From Nemertoderma westbladi (Eukaryota; Xenacoelomorpha; Nemertodermatida; Nemertodermatidae): 47,141 nucleotides of DNA. The notes beneath the pieces are model-generated. The model was not told the DNA's origin and did not search any database. It saw only the letters and a list, made by a program, of their open reading frames with translations. The stretch spans positions 1 through 47,141 of the forward strand of contig JAUCBJ010007867.1 in the NCBI GenBank assembly GCA_032718475.1. Reading direction: 5' to 3'. This document shows positions 1 to 10,346 of the stretch, piece by piece. The first letter of the stretch is position 1. The number at the start of each line of letters is the position of its first letter. The translations under genes and the position numbers were made by a program.

Positions 1-110
1 GAAGACATCTTAATTTGGTGGGTTAAACTGCCAAAGGTCTGAAAGCGCGAACACTGTTCGCACAGCAGAAGGCCGAACAGGAGGCAAGAACTCCGGTTAT
101 ACGTGAGTCA

Positions 111-2795
111 ATGGCGACCAGAATTCCTATACCCGGTCCAACTATTACAAGTACTCGGATCACTAAACCGTTTTCTACATATCGCACGCCAGTTGGTATT
201 AGTGCTTCACCCATCGTGCAGGATCCACGCCATCAGGATGGCGAGCCACGACGCAACTATTATCGGGATGAATGGGAGTTTATAGAAGAAACTCAGAGAG
301 GCCGAGTATTGGGCGAACCGAACCCGCGGGTTTGGAACATGCGGACGGATCGCCGACCCAGTTCGACGGAGAACTTCCGGGTTAAACCGGAAGAGGGATC
401 ATATGAGAGACAGCGGATTACCCAAATAGAGCCGACAGTTCAGCGGAACCTTAGCCAGGAGTTTATTACGAGGGAGGAGTTAAGTGCCAGTTTAGCGCAA
501 GCTATATCGCCGCACATCCAACCTATAATGGACATGCTTAGTAACTTACAGTTAAGGGAAGCAGCCCAGGTAAGAAGTAATTATAATCCTAGCAGGCAAG
601 AACTAGATAGAGTCCAACCTGGCGCACGAGTACGCATATCGGAGGCAACAATACCACCAAGACCTCAGGTAAGAACGCCCGTCCCTATGATCCACAATCC
701 CAATTTTGAACATTCGGCAGAAAGATTTATACAAGAAGCTTGGGTCGGGGCCTCGGCGCATAAGCCGACGCGAGCACCGAGAACCGACACAGACTCGAGC
801 GATGAAGAGCAAGAATTGAGACGTCAGAAGTCCCAAAACCGGAAGGAAAGAAGGACCGACGCGGAGCACGTAAGGATGAATCCCCGGGAAGGGCCCAGAC
901 TCGACAACCCTGCAGAGTTGACCAACTTATTAATCCGGAATGACGCCACCCTTCGGGATATTGGTAAGTTTGCTGCTAGGCAGGGATTGCCGGCGCAACA
1001 ACCTCAGAGGTTTATGGGCAACCATAAACACTGGAGGACATTTAAGACTTATGTCAATGAGCAGTTAACTAACAGTACCTTTACCCCCAATGAAAAATTC
1101 AATTACTTATTGCAAATGCTCCATCGAGAGCCAAGGACCATTGCCGACAATTTCGTCGGGAATGAACATGCATTTGAACTAACAATGAAGACCCTTAGCG
1201 ACGTCTATGGGAATAAAACCAAAATGGCACAATCAATAGTAGAGGATTTGGGCAAGGGTGGAAAAATTACAACACCGTTGGAACTGTTAAACTTGGCCAA
1301 CGCCATTACAAATGCCCTAGATATTTTAAAAACAGTGAATCTACCACACTATGGTGATCACGCGGAGGTTTTAAAGAGTATAATAAGACGCCTGAACTTT
1401 CGTTATCGGCAAAAATGGCGGAAATTAGAGAACAAATTGGAGGGTCAAGATAAAGTGTTAACACTCAGACATATTCACGATATGATAGCAACCGACGCTA
1501 TCGCAGAGATGAAGTCAAACTTCTCAGAGGAGAATATGAGAGAAACAAAACCTGCTTTGGGAAGGTCTATGGTAAGTGTCAATGAAGACAGACAGTCTGT
1601 GACATTTAACACAGTAGACAAATATAACCAGAGTAACCATTCCCCCGCCTTGAGATCAGACTCGCGAGTCTGGTCAGGTGAGAGGTCAGACAGACCTAGT
1701 ATAAAGCAACAGGATTTGCCAGTTGGATTTGTGGGATGCCAGTTCTGCTTCTTAAAGGAAGTAAGGTCAGACGACCACAAGTTGGAAAATTGTAGGCGCT
1801 TCAAAGAACTGAGCTCAGAACAGAGACGGATTCAAATGCGGACGTTAGATACCTGTTGGGCATGTCTTGCTCCAGGTCATGTAAGACGCCAGTGCCCGAA
1901 CAGTGGAAACGGATGTGTAGAGTGTGGCAGATTACATCATAAACTGCTACACGCCGATTTCCATACTCCTACAAATCGTTATCTACAGGAAAACTCGGAT
2001 AAAGTGAGAGGTAAGATAATAGCTACATCTCTATACTCACGCGAGTCCATAGGCCCTCCAGACATAGATGTCTCAAGAAGAGATTGTAAAGACCATGATG
2101 AAAACGCTAGTGACTCAGAGGAGGAGTTATGTTCTGATAACGACCAGTTAGAACACAGTTATTACACTGAAACAGATAGTGATTATACCCCTGAGGATGA
2201 TATCGAAGAGCGCCATTTTGGTGCTAAAAGTGGGTTTAACAGACATAGAACGTTCCTAAGTGACGTCATTACATATACCTGCATAACAGAGGGTCAGAAC
2301 TTAGATACGTCTCAAGTAGGTGTTGTGGTGCGGCCTAGAGACTCATTGGAGCGGCCTAGAGACTCATTGGAGCAGCCTAGAGACTCATTGGAGCGGCCTA
2401 AGGACTCAGTGGAGCGGCCTAGAGACTCATTGGAACGGCCTATAGACTTCTTGGATCAAGAGACATACGTGACCACAAGATCTGGAAGGGTTAGCTATGA
2501 CATAAAGCCACCCCTACAGATTGCGCAAGGAGCTCCAGGGTCCCAGTTAGTAAGTAACCGACAAGAAACGACCACACCAGTGGAGCCTTCGGTTTACAAA
2601 TCTGCGGATTTGGATTCGAAGATTCCGTCAGTGGGATTGCAATTGTCACCAACACGCATTGAGACAGGAGACTATAACTTGTCTTCTGCCTCAATACAAA
2701 ATTATTGCCAGAAACGCAGATTCACTTCATATGCATTCCTCATATGCAAATACTTGGAAATGCATAGGAGCGGGTTTGTGGAGAATTGCGTTTGA
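111..2795 (+). CDS. BEL/Pao-type Gag polyprotein, gag only
   Basis: An 894-residue frame from ATG 111. Residues about 300-460 resemble the Pao-type Gag capsid region (DUF1759-like; helical, with the FMGNHKHWRTFKTYV segment). Residues about 540-620 are a cysteine/histidine cluster whose core, near residue 582, is a CCHC zinc knuckle (CWACLAPGHVRRQC), followed by a second CVECGRLHHKLLH group. In BEL/Pao elements this cluster lies just before the aspartic protease. Here it is followed by an acidic stretch, a heptad repeat (RPRDSLE-like, about residues 740-780) and a TTRSGRV motif, and the frame then stops. No protease, reverse transcriptase, RNase H or integrase follows in the next 4 kb. It could be a gag-only non-autonomous LTR element, a pol-deleted remnant or a domesticated gag. 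The frame is intact, which argues against great age. The family call is firm; its status is open. Confidence 0.82.
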   Translation: MATRIPIPGPTITSTRITKPFSTYRTPVGISASPIVQDPRHQDGEPRRNYYRDEWEFIEETQRGRVLGEPNPRVWNMRTDRRPSSTENFRVKPEEGSYERQRITQIEPTVQRNLSQEFITREELSASLAQAISPHIQPIMDMLSNLQLREAAQVRSNYNPSRQELDRVQPGARVRISEATIPPRPQVRTPVPMIHNPNFEHSAERFIQEAWVGASAHKPTRAPRTDTDSSDEEQELRRQKSQNRKERRTDAEHVRMNPREGPRLDNPAELTNLLIRNDATLRDIGKFAARQGLPAQQPQRFMGNHKHWRTFKTYVNEQLTNSTFTPNEKFNYLLQMLHREPRTIADNFVGNEHAFELTMKTLSDVYGNKTKMAQSIVEDLGKGGKITTPLELLNLANAITNALDILKTVNLPHYGDHAEVLKSIIRRLNFRYRQKWRKLENKLEGQDKVLTLRHIHDMIATDAIAEMKSNFSEENMRETKPALGRSMVSVNEDRQSVTFNTVDKYNQSNHSPALRSDSRVWSGERSDRPSIKQQDLPVGFVGCQFCFLKEVRSDDHKLENCRRFKELSSEQRRIQMRTLDTCWACLAPGHVRRQCPNSGNGCVECGRLHHKLLHADFHTPTNRYLQENSDKVRGKIIATSLYSRESIGPPDIDVSRRDCKDHDENASDSEEELCSDNDQLEHSYYTETDSDYTPEDDIEERHFGAKSGFNRHRTFLSDVITYTCITEGQNLDTSQVGVVVRPRDSLERPRDSLEQPRDSLERPKDSVERPRDSLERPIDFLDQETYVTTRSGRVSYDIKPPLQIAQGAPGSQLVSNRQETTTPVEPSVYKSADLDSKIPSVGLQLSPTRIETGDYNLSSASIQNYCQKRRFTSYAFLICKYLEMHRSGFVENCV
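2328..2458 (+). repeat. 21-bp in-frame tandem repeat in gag
   Basis: About six copies of a 21-bp unit (cggcctagagactcattggag and variants). Because 21 is a multiple of 3, it encodes a heptad repeat (RPRDSLE, QPRDSLE, RPKDSVE, RPIDFLD) near the C-terminus of the Gag protein. Copy number could vary without breaking the frame. Confidence 0.85.
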
Positions 2796-3563
2796 AAATA
2801 TGTTGGTGGGCATCGAATAAGATTTTTTTTGCATTTGAAAATTTGAAAGTTAAAAAATTATAATTACAGTTGAACCCAAGACAAATTCAAACGTAGAATA
2901 AACATGTGAACATGTTTATAAGAGTATAGTATAGTAATTTTGAAAGTCGTGACAAGTTGGAAGATATAGTATCTAAACACCATGGTTACGGCTATTATAT
3001 TTAGGAGTGTAAATTGAGTTCAGTAGATTCCACAGATTGGTGCCAACAGTACAACAACCAAAGGTGCTAAAGGTTAGTAGCACCAGCGACGTACACAGAC
3101 CCCACTCAGTAGTTTGTAGTGGAGAGAGGTGTTCGATAATCAAACCCGTGGGTTTGGTATAGTCGAGCGCCCCAAATAATGTCTGTTCTAACTACTGTAT
3201 TCTAGTACAAGTATTTGGGGAGTAATTTGGGCATCAAAAAGGTGAGTCGGTCACGGCCAGTTTATCTCCAAAGTTTTTGCGCTATGCATGGGAATAGATA
3301 TAGACGTTAGCTTAGGAATGAGACGGGATCTAGAGAGCCGAACCTGAACTGCTGGAAGGCGGGCCAGGTAGCTCGGGATGTCGAGCCAAGACTGGTATGG
3401 GCTTTATAGCTCATTTATTGTATAATTGGGTTTTAAGTTGAAGACGCAGAAGAAGTATGAGGAGGCGTACGGTGAATATAACACGCCGCTGGGAGCTGAG
3501 TTCAAATCCCATTTCAAGTGACAAGCGTTGGTATATTAGAACATTTGCGCACCACCTCGTGCT
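2796..3563. other. Non-coding stretch downstream of gag
   Basis: No pol frame is present. A primer-binding-site-like string (ttggtgccaacagt, near 3036) and an AAACCCGtGGGTTT-like palindrome near 3143 (echoed near 4280) are visible. No pair of LTRs can be delimited, because the upstream LTR would lie before base 1. Confidence 0.4.
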
Positions 3564-4037
3564 TTGTTGCAGTATTATCTATTGTTGGAATCAAACACGG
3601 TAACTTGCTTGATAACAGACATAGTCGCGAGAATTTTGAAGCACCATCCGTTGGTGTTTGGAGGAGCCCAGAAGGACGAAAGCGATCCGATGAGTAACCC
3701 GATGATAACCGTCGATTTTAGCGGAAAGAAACCCCCAACGTCTGTTACACCGACGACTACGATTCCGGATCCTTATTGGAACTCATACTACTCCTGCCTT
3801 AGTGGAGATGTCGATGTGAGTGCCGATGAGGTAAAGATACGACACGAAAAGACAACGCAAGCTGTTCCGACATCCAATAGACTCGCGCCATCCATCCGTC
3901 TACTAACCATACCCACGATCCGCGATTTATACGATATTTTACTCCAAATTATTTCGGGAAGTTTCGACGCACGCATTATTAAGCCCGAATATGTCCAATC
4001 CTTTATATATCATCGTCGCTCTGATATATACGTCTAG
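3564..4037 (+). CDS. Hypothetical protein, possibly part of the gag element
   Basis: An open frame of up to 157 residues with ordinary amino-acid composition and a TVDFSGKKPPTSVTPTTTIPDP linker-like stretch. I recognise no domain. It lies about 770 bp behind the gag stop on the same strand and could be a second ORF of that element, a remnant, or chance. The first 30 residues look less protein-like than the rest; an internal ATG at about 3690 is an alternative start. Confidence 0.25.
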   Translation: MLQYYLLLESNTVTCLITDIVARILKHHPLVFGGAQKDESDPMSNPMITVDFSGKKPPTSVTPTTTIPDPYWNSYYSCLSGDVDVSADEVKIRHEKTTQAVPTSNRLAPSIRLLTIPTIRDLYDILLQIISGSFDARIIKPEYVQSFIYHRRSDIYV

Positions 4038-5239
4038 ATTTATTGCCCCCATCACAAGTGGATTTTAATATATGTTATACTTATTTTTCATTTGATTTAG
4101 TTTAGACAGAATTTTTTTTTTATATAAAAAAGAAGGCCGAAAAATATTAAAAGGAAATACTTTCACTTTGTAGTCCGTTGGAAATAGTAAATACTTTATA
4201 CTATATTTGATTTTGTGTATATGACTTTATTTGCTCTAAAGTTTATTGAAAGAGGCAAAGGAAGTGATTGGGGAGACAAACCCGCGGGTTTGGCTTACTC
4301 CTTTCACTTACCTGAGCAATCATCAAACCAAGATGATTTGCGTTTTTATAAGAAATTAAGTAAAGTCCGAAAATGAAAGAAATTATTACGTATTTTATAT
4401 TTAATTTGATTGTCGGCCTTTAATGCAATTTAGTTAAAAATTTAGCGTCAAATACGTTTTATATTTTAGTTCTTTTGTTATTATTGTTCTCTATAATTTG
4501 AGATGGGGAATGGGGGACATTGTCCTAGCCATGTTCCATTTCAATAAGAAATTGTTAATTTGTAAATAATTCGAAGGAAGTATATTTTGTAATCTAATTT
4601 GTATTTGTATGTAATCATTTATGCAGTAAAGGTAGCAATATTTTGTATGTATTAGAATTATAATAGAACCAAGTTTATTGATTTATTTGAAAGTAAATTT
4701 TATTTGTTATTCCACACCGCCATATTTCTTCTACAATTGGAGAGAAACATTACATGTTTCCCTTGGAGCGGTGTTGCGATATATGGCACTGTGTACAGAA
4801 CAACCCGTTATACAGTATAAAATAAGTTAGATAAGTGCGTATGCGTATTGATATGCAACCGTAATAATTAGATAGGGTAAATAAAAAATACACAAGTTCA
4901 TTTTATATTCAGTCGATTTTATACAGTATGTAGCCCTATTTACGTCATTTTATAATAAAACCCTGATATATTCATTTGTGGTGGCAAAATTCTTTAAAAC
5001 AAAATATGAATTTTGCCGTTTTTCAATATCTATCGAATCTAATACATTTGTGCTAATTTTATTTACATATCCCTATAAATCGATGTTTGTGCTAAAATAA
5101 CGCCTAAATTGTGCTTTTAATAATCGCCAAATTAAGTTGAGGCGATTACGTGCATTAATGATCCCAAATTGAGTTCTGCCCACTGGTTGGTCGAAAATCC
5201 AGCTGAGACAACCCTGGATGTCGCCTGATTATGTGAGCA
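4038..5239. other. AT-rich intergenic or element 3' region
   Basis: No coding signal. A purine-rich tract (gagatggggaatggggga, near 4500) directly followed by cattgtcctag could be a polypurine tract and the start of a 3' LTR, but no matching LTR is available to test this. A short inverted motif (acaccgccatat / atatatggc, near 4710-4790) is present. Nothing else is recognised. Confidence 0.35.
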
Positions 5240-5317
5240 AATTTAGACTTTGAATAAATGTTATAGTACATTATGATAATGCTCTCCATAGTGAAAAATA
5301 TCAACCGCCCCTATTGG

Positions 5318-5392
5318 GGCTCGAACTCGGTACCTAGGTTTCAAACTTCCGGTTATCATCAGCCGAGTGTGTGTCCTAAGACCACTGAGCTA
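5318..5392 (-). promoter_or_regulatory. Internal Pol III A and B boxes (tRNA-like)
   Basis: On the minus strand, TAGCTCAGTGG (5392-5382) fits the A-box consensus TRGYNNARNNG and GTTCGAGCC (5326-5318) fits the B-box consensus GTTCRANNC. They are about 55 nt apart, within the range of long-variable-arm tRNA genes. An acceptor-like pairing (ACCGCCC with GGGCGGT) encloses them, but there is no proper anticodon arm or T stem, so this is a SINE-like promoter and not a tRNA gene. Confidence 0.7.
5325..5368 (-). ncRNA. Hammerhead ribozyme-like fold, type I, partly decayed
   Basis: Read on the minus strand: stem I 5' strand ACTCGG (5368-5363); core CTGATGA (5362-5356); stem II with A-A-C pairing G-U-U around a 5-nt loop (5355-5343); core GAA (5342-5340); A15.1 and stem III ACC/GGU with a UA loop (5339-5332); unpaired A at the cleavage position (5331); stem I 3' strand CCGAGT (5330-5325), exactly complementary to the 5' strand. 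All invariant core bases are present. The closing pair of stem II next to the core is U.U instead of the usual G-C, so this copy may be weak or inactive. Predicted cleavage falls after 5331. Confidence 0.7.
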
Positions 5393-5588
5393 CCAGGGCG
5401 GTAGAAGATTTATTCACTTTGGAGTGGGCTATCATATATAGGCCTTTTTACAGTCACTCATAGGAAAGTACAACAGGGGCGGTTGATATTTTTCACTATG
5501 GAGAGCATTATCATAATGTACTATAACATTTATTTAATTCGCCGTCACCCTCCCCACAACAATTCATTTATAATTAATTTAGACTTTG

Positions 5589-6779
5589 CGTCATTCCTAC
5601 AGTTTAGCAGTAGCCATCTTTATTCTTAGTTTTTTGCACTTCGGTTGGTTGTAAATGTTGCTGCTTTCTTCATACATTTGTGACTTTTGAATATGATTAC
5701 TGCTTAGTCTGACTGTTGATTATATATTTCTGATTGCAAATATAATTGCCGCAATGTAGTGAACCAAAATCAACGTTTGTTTCCTTCGACTGTCTGACTG
5801 TCTCATTGGTTTTTACTATGTTTGCGCCGTTACGGAACTGCCCTCTTTAACATGTTGGGCTAGGGTAGGCGCCGCGGGCTCTCTGTTTGGAAGCGACGGG
5901 AGAAGTTGGAGGATCCAATGCATGGCACTACCGGCGGGGCTGGTGGCTGCGGTTGGCTGAATTAAGTTTAGGACCGAGGGCCGGTCGCCATTAAGGCTGT
6001 AAGGGGCAAGGCGACCTAGATCTTGTCTCTCAGATTTGCTATTAGGCTAGCTAGGTTTAGGTAGAAAGATCACTTTGATCTGGGGTGACCTTAGCCGTTT
6101 ACGCTAATGCTAATGCTAACGCTATTTATGTGTAATGTTTTAGATAGGCGCTATATACCTTGATTGTTTCTGTTTTCTATTTATGCTTGTTAAATTACTG
6201 TTAGCTCAAATAATACGGTATTTAGGCTGTCTTTAGTGTAGCCCAGTAACGTAACTAATTAGCGTTACAAATTCTGGAATACCTAATAATTAGTTCGCAA
6301 CCCCGTACATTTGAGTAAATGTAGTTTATGTATGATAGTATTTAGAATAAAATAAGGACTTCGTACGCTGCATAGCGGAGAATAGTTTTAGTTATTTACA
6401 CTTAGGAAATACAGAAATATCTTTGGACAAATTTACACTAGGTGGTTATCTAAAAAATAGCGGGTTTGCAAGTCTACAGTAGTCGCAAGCGTAGCGAGCA
6501 GTAATATAGCTGATTACAGTCAGCGCTAAGGGTACCAGGGTTTAGGTAAATAATTTCCCCCTTTTTGCATTATTAAATATTCTCACATTCAACATTTGTC
6601 CGCCTGACGAACTGCTTTATTTCTCTGTGAAGGGTGAACAATTGGAGTGTTAAGTCACCAACACTCGTATTAAGTAGCTTGGGAAGCCAAATCATATTTA
6701 TTGTTTTGGTTGTTTCTGTTTCGGCTTGTGTTTAGGGCAATTAGCTTGGTATGTTATAGTTTGATTAACCTCATTGTTT
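5589..6779. other. Intergenic, no gene recognised
   Basis: Both strands were read without finding a convincing coding frame. It holds a GC-rich patch (about 5860-6010) in otherwise AT-rich sequence and a short GCTAAT/GCTAAC run near 6108. The boundary with the polymerase cluster to the right is unclear. Confidence 0.4.
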
Positions 6780-6901
6780 CATTCGAAAATACGAACATAT
6801 CAAAAGGAAGAATCCCCTTTGAGATTTCTTTAACAATACGGCAGTTTAATTCTTTCTCAATAGGTAACAATTTATTGTAAAACAGCTCATACATATCCAA
6901 T

Positions 6902-8479
6902 TTAGCTTATCTTTTCTATTGATTTGCCAAATAACGAATTATTAAGCAATTTCGCGACAGCTGTTTCAATGTAACTTTTTGCTAGTCGCCTTTGATTAAT
7001 ATTAAAATCGATGTAATTTTTAAATACAAATTCTTGTTGAAAAGAATATAATTTATGTAGTTTAGTAACAATTAATCCATGTTTTATATAAAATTTTAAC
7101 AGTTTCAAATGTAAATGATAAAACTCTTTATCAAATTGCGTCAGCAAGAGTTTTGGTATAGGCATCCTATATTTACGGGAGGTACCTCTTTGTATCGATA
7201 AGTTATTAAATTGTTCCCTCATATAAGGCGAAAGCATTGATTCATTTATACTTAAATGCTCTGGGGCTAACGGTAATTGTAATGTTTGATCGTGAATAGC
7301 TTTGGGATAATTTAAATCACATATTAAAAAATATCCAGTAGATCCATCAATGTCTAAATCTACCAAGTACTCGATTAGTTTTTCTGGAATTGCATTCTCT
7401 AAGTGTTTAATACTTACTTCTTTGAATTGTGAGGTGGGTAGTTTTTTACTTAAATTCCCAGAATATAAAGAGTTGAAATCAATATTAAAAATATGGCATT
7501 CTTCCTTAGTAGAATCATATGTACTTGTTCCTGGTATATTTGATTCTATATAATGCTTTCGACAAAATGAAACACCACCCCTAATTGATTTTTCAAAATC
7601 TCTATATGTCTGATAATCCTTTATTAATTCTATTTTACATTTATTATATTTTAGTGCGCAATCATAGGTAAATGACGCGATACTACAGTAAAAAACCGCT
7701 TCTAAATCGTAATTTTGTTTACAAACATTCCTAAAATTCTCAAATATATCAGCAAGCAAACAAACATCGAGTTTTAAATAGGCTAAAAGATAATCTTTGA
7801 GATTCACGCAGTCGAATTCAACCCATGATATTCCAGCAAACCTATAATCTTCAATTGTGCATGTTTTTTGACTTAAGTTACTAAAAAAATTATTTATAGA
7901 CGGCAAACCAGTATCATTAAATTTATTTATATCTGTCAAGTACTCGTATGGAAATACTCCTTTCCGTTTAATTGTTGAGTTATTCAAGTTTGGATAAAAA
8001 TATTTCATTTCTTGTAGAGTAATAGGTAAAATTGAGCTTATATCATGACTCGCCACATCCTTTGTTGAACACTCAACTAAATTACTTAAAGAAAAGCTTA
8101 AAAATTGATATGTGTCTAAGAAACGTAACTCAATTTTTTTAGAAGTGTTTTTAATTGGGATAAATGCACTCAGTGAAATATATCGTTCTGTATTTCTCGG
8201 TATAACCTTTATATCCCAATCTGTGTATTTCTTATCTCTAAATCCAGTTTGTAATATACAATGTATATCATAATTACTGGAATTATGCCCGCAAAGTACA
8301 TACAGGTATCGTTTCAATGATAAACTTCGGTTACAACTATTACAGGCTGCCGCAATATATTTACCTGTAATATGTGAATGATGTCTGTTTTTCCCTACAT
8401 TATTATTTAAAGTAACATTACAATAGAAACAAAATTTTGCTTGTTCAAAATTTACAAAATCAATATTAGTAAATGACAT
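6902..8479 (-). pseudogene. Protein-primed DNA polymerase B, exonuclease-palm piece, truncated
   Basis: A frame of up to 525 residues matching the DNA polymerase type B family of Polintons/adintoviruses. In order: an HNH-like Cys/His region (FCFYC ... HSHITGKYIAAACNSC); Exo II (HNSSNYDIHC); Exo III (YLKLDVCLLAD); palm motif A (DFNSLYSG); and motif B (KLLNNSLFGKSIE) at the extreme C-terminus. The frame stops right after motif B, so the catalytic motif C (DTD) and thumb are absent and this product could not polymerise. Just beyond, at 6780-6890, another minus-strand frame resembles the segment that usually precedes motif C (a MYELFYNK string), pointing to an internal deletion plus decay. The 5' part of the gene is in the next two pieces, in other frames. 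Confidence 0.85.
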
Positions 8480-8590
8480 AGTTTTATGAGTGTATATTTC
8501 TGACCAACAACATAATTCAGTTAAATCAGTATATAATGAATCTAAGAAATCTTGAATACAATTATTATTATTTGACTTTACGAATGTTTT

Positions 8591-9481
8591 CTAATGACAT
8601 TTTGGAGCATCAATTAATTCAGTATTGGGAACAATTAAATAACTCACAGCACACGGTATATGCTCCTGTATAATTTGATTATTAACTGAAGGTTGTAAGA
8701 TACATTCTATATCAAAGTAGGTGACAAACAATGGGGCTAAGGTTCTATCTAAATTTGTAAAACTAATGTGTGTTCTTTTTTTATTAGGTAGTTTCTCTCG
8801 TTGACTTCTTCCTTGGTAGCATGCGAGACGGTGTCGATGAAGAACTTCCGCTCGAAAAAAATGAGCCAAACACCTTTCACAATATTTCCTATTCCCGATA
8901 TGAAGAGCTCTCGTATTCAGCAATCGATTCAAGTTAGTTATGCTAACATAATGATTCAGTTTAGGTACATTGTTATTTTTTACTACAAGTAATATATTTA
9001 ATAACTGTTTATCAGGTGTAATTTTACTAAACGGAGGTTGTCTTAATATAGATACAGGGGTGCGTTTGTTGTCGTTATTCCAACATAGTAAATTAATTAT
9101 ATATTTTGAATTTTGTTTTTCAAAAAGTTTAATCGCTAACTGCCACTCTGTTGGATAATCATTTTTCCCGTTGTCAAAAATGAAATGACTCATATAATTT
9201 TTGTACGACGAAGTAAGCTGTTTGTTGTTTTTCACTTTGCTACCAAATTTTGCGGTTATAATAGCCCATTTGAAACAGTCATTATCAGCCGTTTGTATAT
9301 TTATTGTACAATTTTTACCTGATAGAGCCTTAGGTAATTCCATATATCCATGCCCCTTATATAGTAACGACCTACACTTAGATTCAGCTAATTTAATTTC
9401 AACCCTTAATAAAGATTTAATACGCCACCCTGAACCACGTGTGTTAAAGATGGCTATTTTTTGTAATATATTTTCCACCAC
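8591..9481 (-). pseudogene. DNA polymerase B, N-terminal/Exo I piece
   Basis: A frame of about 296 residues. It begins like the N-terminal region of Polinton/adintovirus polymerases (FNTRGSGWRI, then INIQTADNDCFKWAIITA), has a C2H2-like cluster (YCERCLAHFFRAEVLHRHRLACY) and ends with Exo I (FVTYFDIEC). It is separated from the downstream piece by a frame change near 8590: open coding sequence without Met continues upstream of 8479 in the other frame to about 8585. So one ancestral gene is split by a small indel. No usable start codon is needed at 9481, because the frame is open to about 9533. Confidence 0.75.
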
Positions 9482-9527
9482 ATACTCAAACCATGTGTCA
9501 AAAGTTTGTGATGAATCTACATCTACA

Positions 9528-9830
9528 TCATATATCTACATCATTAATAGCACCACCGGAAGAATTAAAATAAAAAGTTTCCAATTGCTCGCCTTCTGAA
9601 AAATGTGATCTGAACATTAATACATTTAGACCTAACCACAGTCTAAGAACATTCATTTCTTTCAATCTATCTAATATTAACTGATGAATATTACCTCGAA
9701 TTTGCGTTAATGCTGTTTCTACATCGGGATAATCTCTAGAAGTTGGGAGGTCGTGGACATAAATTTCAAGACGATTATCGTGAGCTTCTTGTTCCCGCGT
9801 AAAAATTGTTGCGCATGTACCAAGAGCCAC
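9528..9830 (-). pseudogene. DNA polymerase B, extreme N-terminal piece
   Basis: About 100 residues from ATG 9830. The frame ends in a short GATGTA/GATATA tract (about 9520-9540). A +1/-1 change there places the following segment (DSSQTFDTWFEYVVENI) in the frame of the next piece, so a slippage-type indel in this tract is the likely break. It starts 2 bp downstream of the zinc-finger ORF's last codons, a compact arrangement typical of viral or virus-like elements. Confidence 0.6.
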
Positions 9831-9832
9831 CC

Positions 9833-10156
9833 TTAATTTTTTTCTGGATAATATATTTTATGTTGCGAAAATTTACGCTTTCTTGTGTAGTAACATTTCA
9901 AGTGACAATCGTGTCGTAAATAATTCTCATATGTATACTCTTTATTACAGGTAGAACAAGTCAATTGATAGGTACGGAACTCCATTTCTTTACAACCAGT
10001 AGTTGATTCATGTCGTTTACAAATTTCGCTGCATGAAGTCACGACGTGACACTTAAAACAAGAATAACCTTCAAAATGTGACCGTAGGTGGCGTAAATAA
10101 TTATGTCTAGTTACATTCATATGACAGAATGAACAACATATTGTTATTTTATCCAT
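9833..10156 (-). CDS. C2H2-type zinc-finger protein of the virus-like cluster
   Basis: A 107-residue protein from ATG 10156 with three Cys/His clusters: CSFCHMNVTRHNYLRHLRSH (C-x2-C-x12-H-x3-H), CFKCH with C/H ligands downstream, and CSTCNKEYTYENYLRHDCH. The repeated NYLRH signature suggests duplicated fingers. It lies immediately upstream of the polymerase pieces, almost overlapping. The role is unknown; a DNA-binding or regulatory protein of the element is an inference. It could also have been the N-terminus of a longer polymerase polyprotein. Confidence 0.6.
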   Translation of the reverse strand: MDKITICCSFCHMNVTRHNYLRHLRSHFEGYSCFKCHVVTSCSEICKRHESTTGCKEMEFRTYQLTCSTCNKEYTYENYLRHDCHLKCYYTRKRKFSQHKIYYPEKN

Positions 10157-10346
10157 GCTGAAGTTTGTTTAGATAAATAATAATAATAATAAAATATCTC
10201 CAAAGATTAAAATAAAATGAAATGAAATGATATTGACTATATCTAAACATTTATATGCTAGCGAGTGAAATAATTTTAAACCAATCACCAAACACCAATC
10301 ACCTATGGGTATTGGAAACCTCAAAGAGTTTAACTTATGATCAGGT

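Larger units (their letters stand above)
5253..5534. repeat. 60-bp perfect inverted repeat, 162-bp loop
   Basis: Arms 5253-5312 and 5475-5534 are identical in reverse complement over all 60 bases. The inner ends (accgcccct / aggggcggt) also form an acceptor-stem-like pairing with the tRNA-like region (agggcggt at 5395-5402). Perfect identity implies a recent origin or gene conversion. Confidence 0.9.
5253..5575 (-). mobile_element. SINE-like retroelement with tRNA-like hammerhead head
   Basis: The 323-bp insertion is flanked by a perfect 13-bp duplication, AATTTAGACTTTG (5240-5252 and 5576-5588), the length expected from LINE-type target-primed insertion. Inside, two 60-bp arms (5253-5312 and 5475-5534) are exact reverse complements and surround a 162-bp core. 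The core holds, on the minus strand, a Pol III A box, a hammerhead-like fold and a B box. A 41-bp tail (5535-5575) separates the right arm from the duplication. There is no coding capacity. The perfect 60-bp inversion is not a normal SINE feature; it may come from snap-back or double priming during insertion, or be part of the element. Confidence 0.8.

Noticed and set aside
3030-3060. Retroviral-type primer-binding site (ttggtgccaacagt)
   Set aside because: It lies downstream of gag instead of upstream, and no LTR end or second gag follows.
5313-5405. A tRNA gene on the minus strand
   Set aside because: A and B boxes and an acceptor-like stem exist, but the T stem does not pair, there is no anticodon arm, and the middle folds as a hammerhead.
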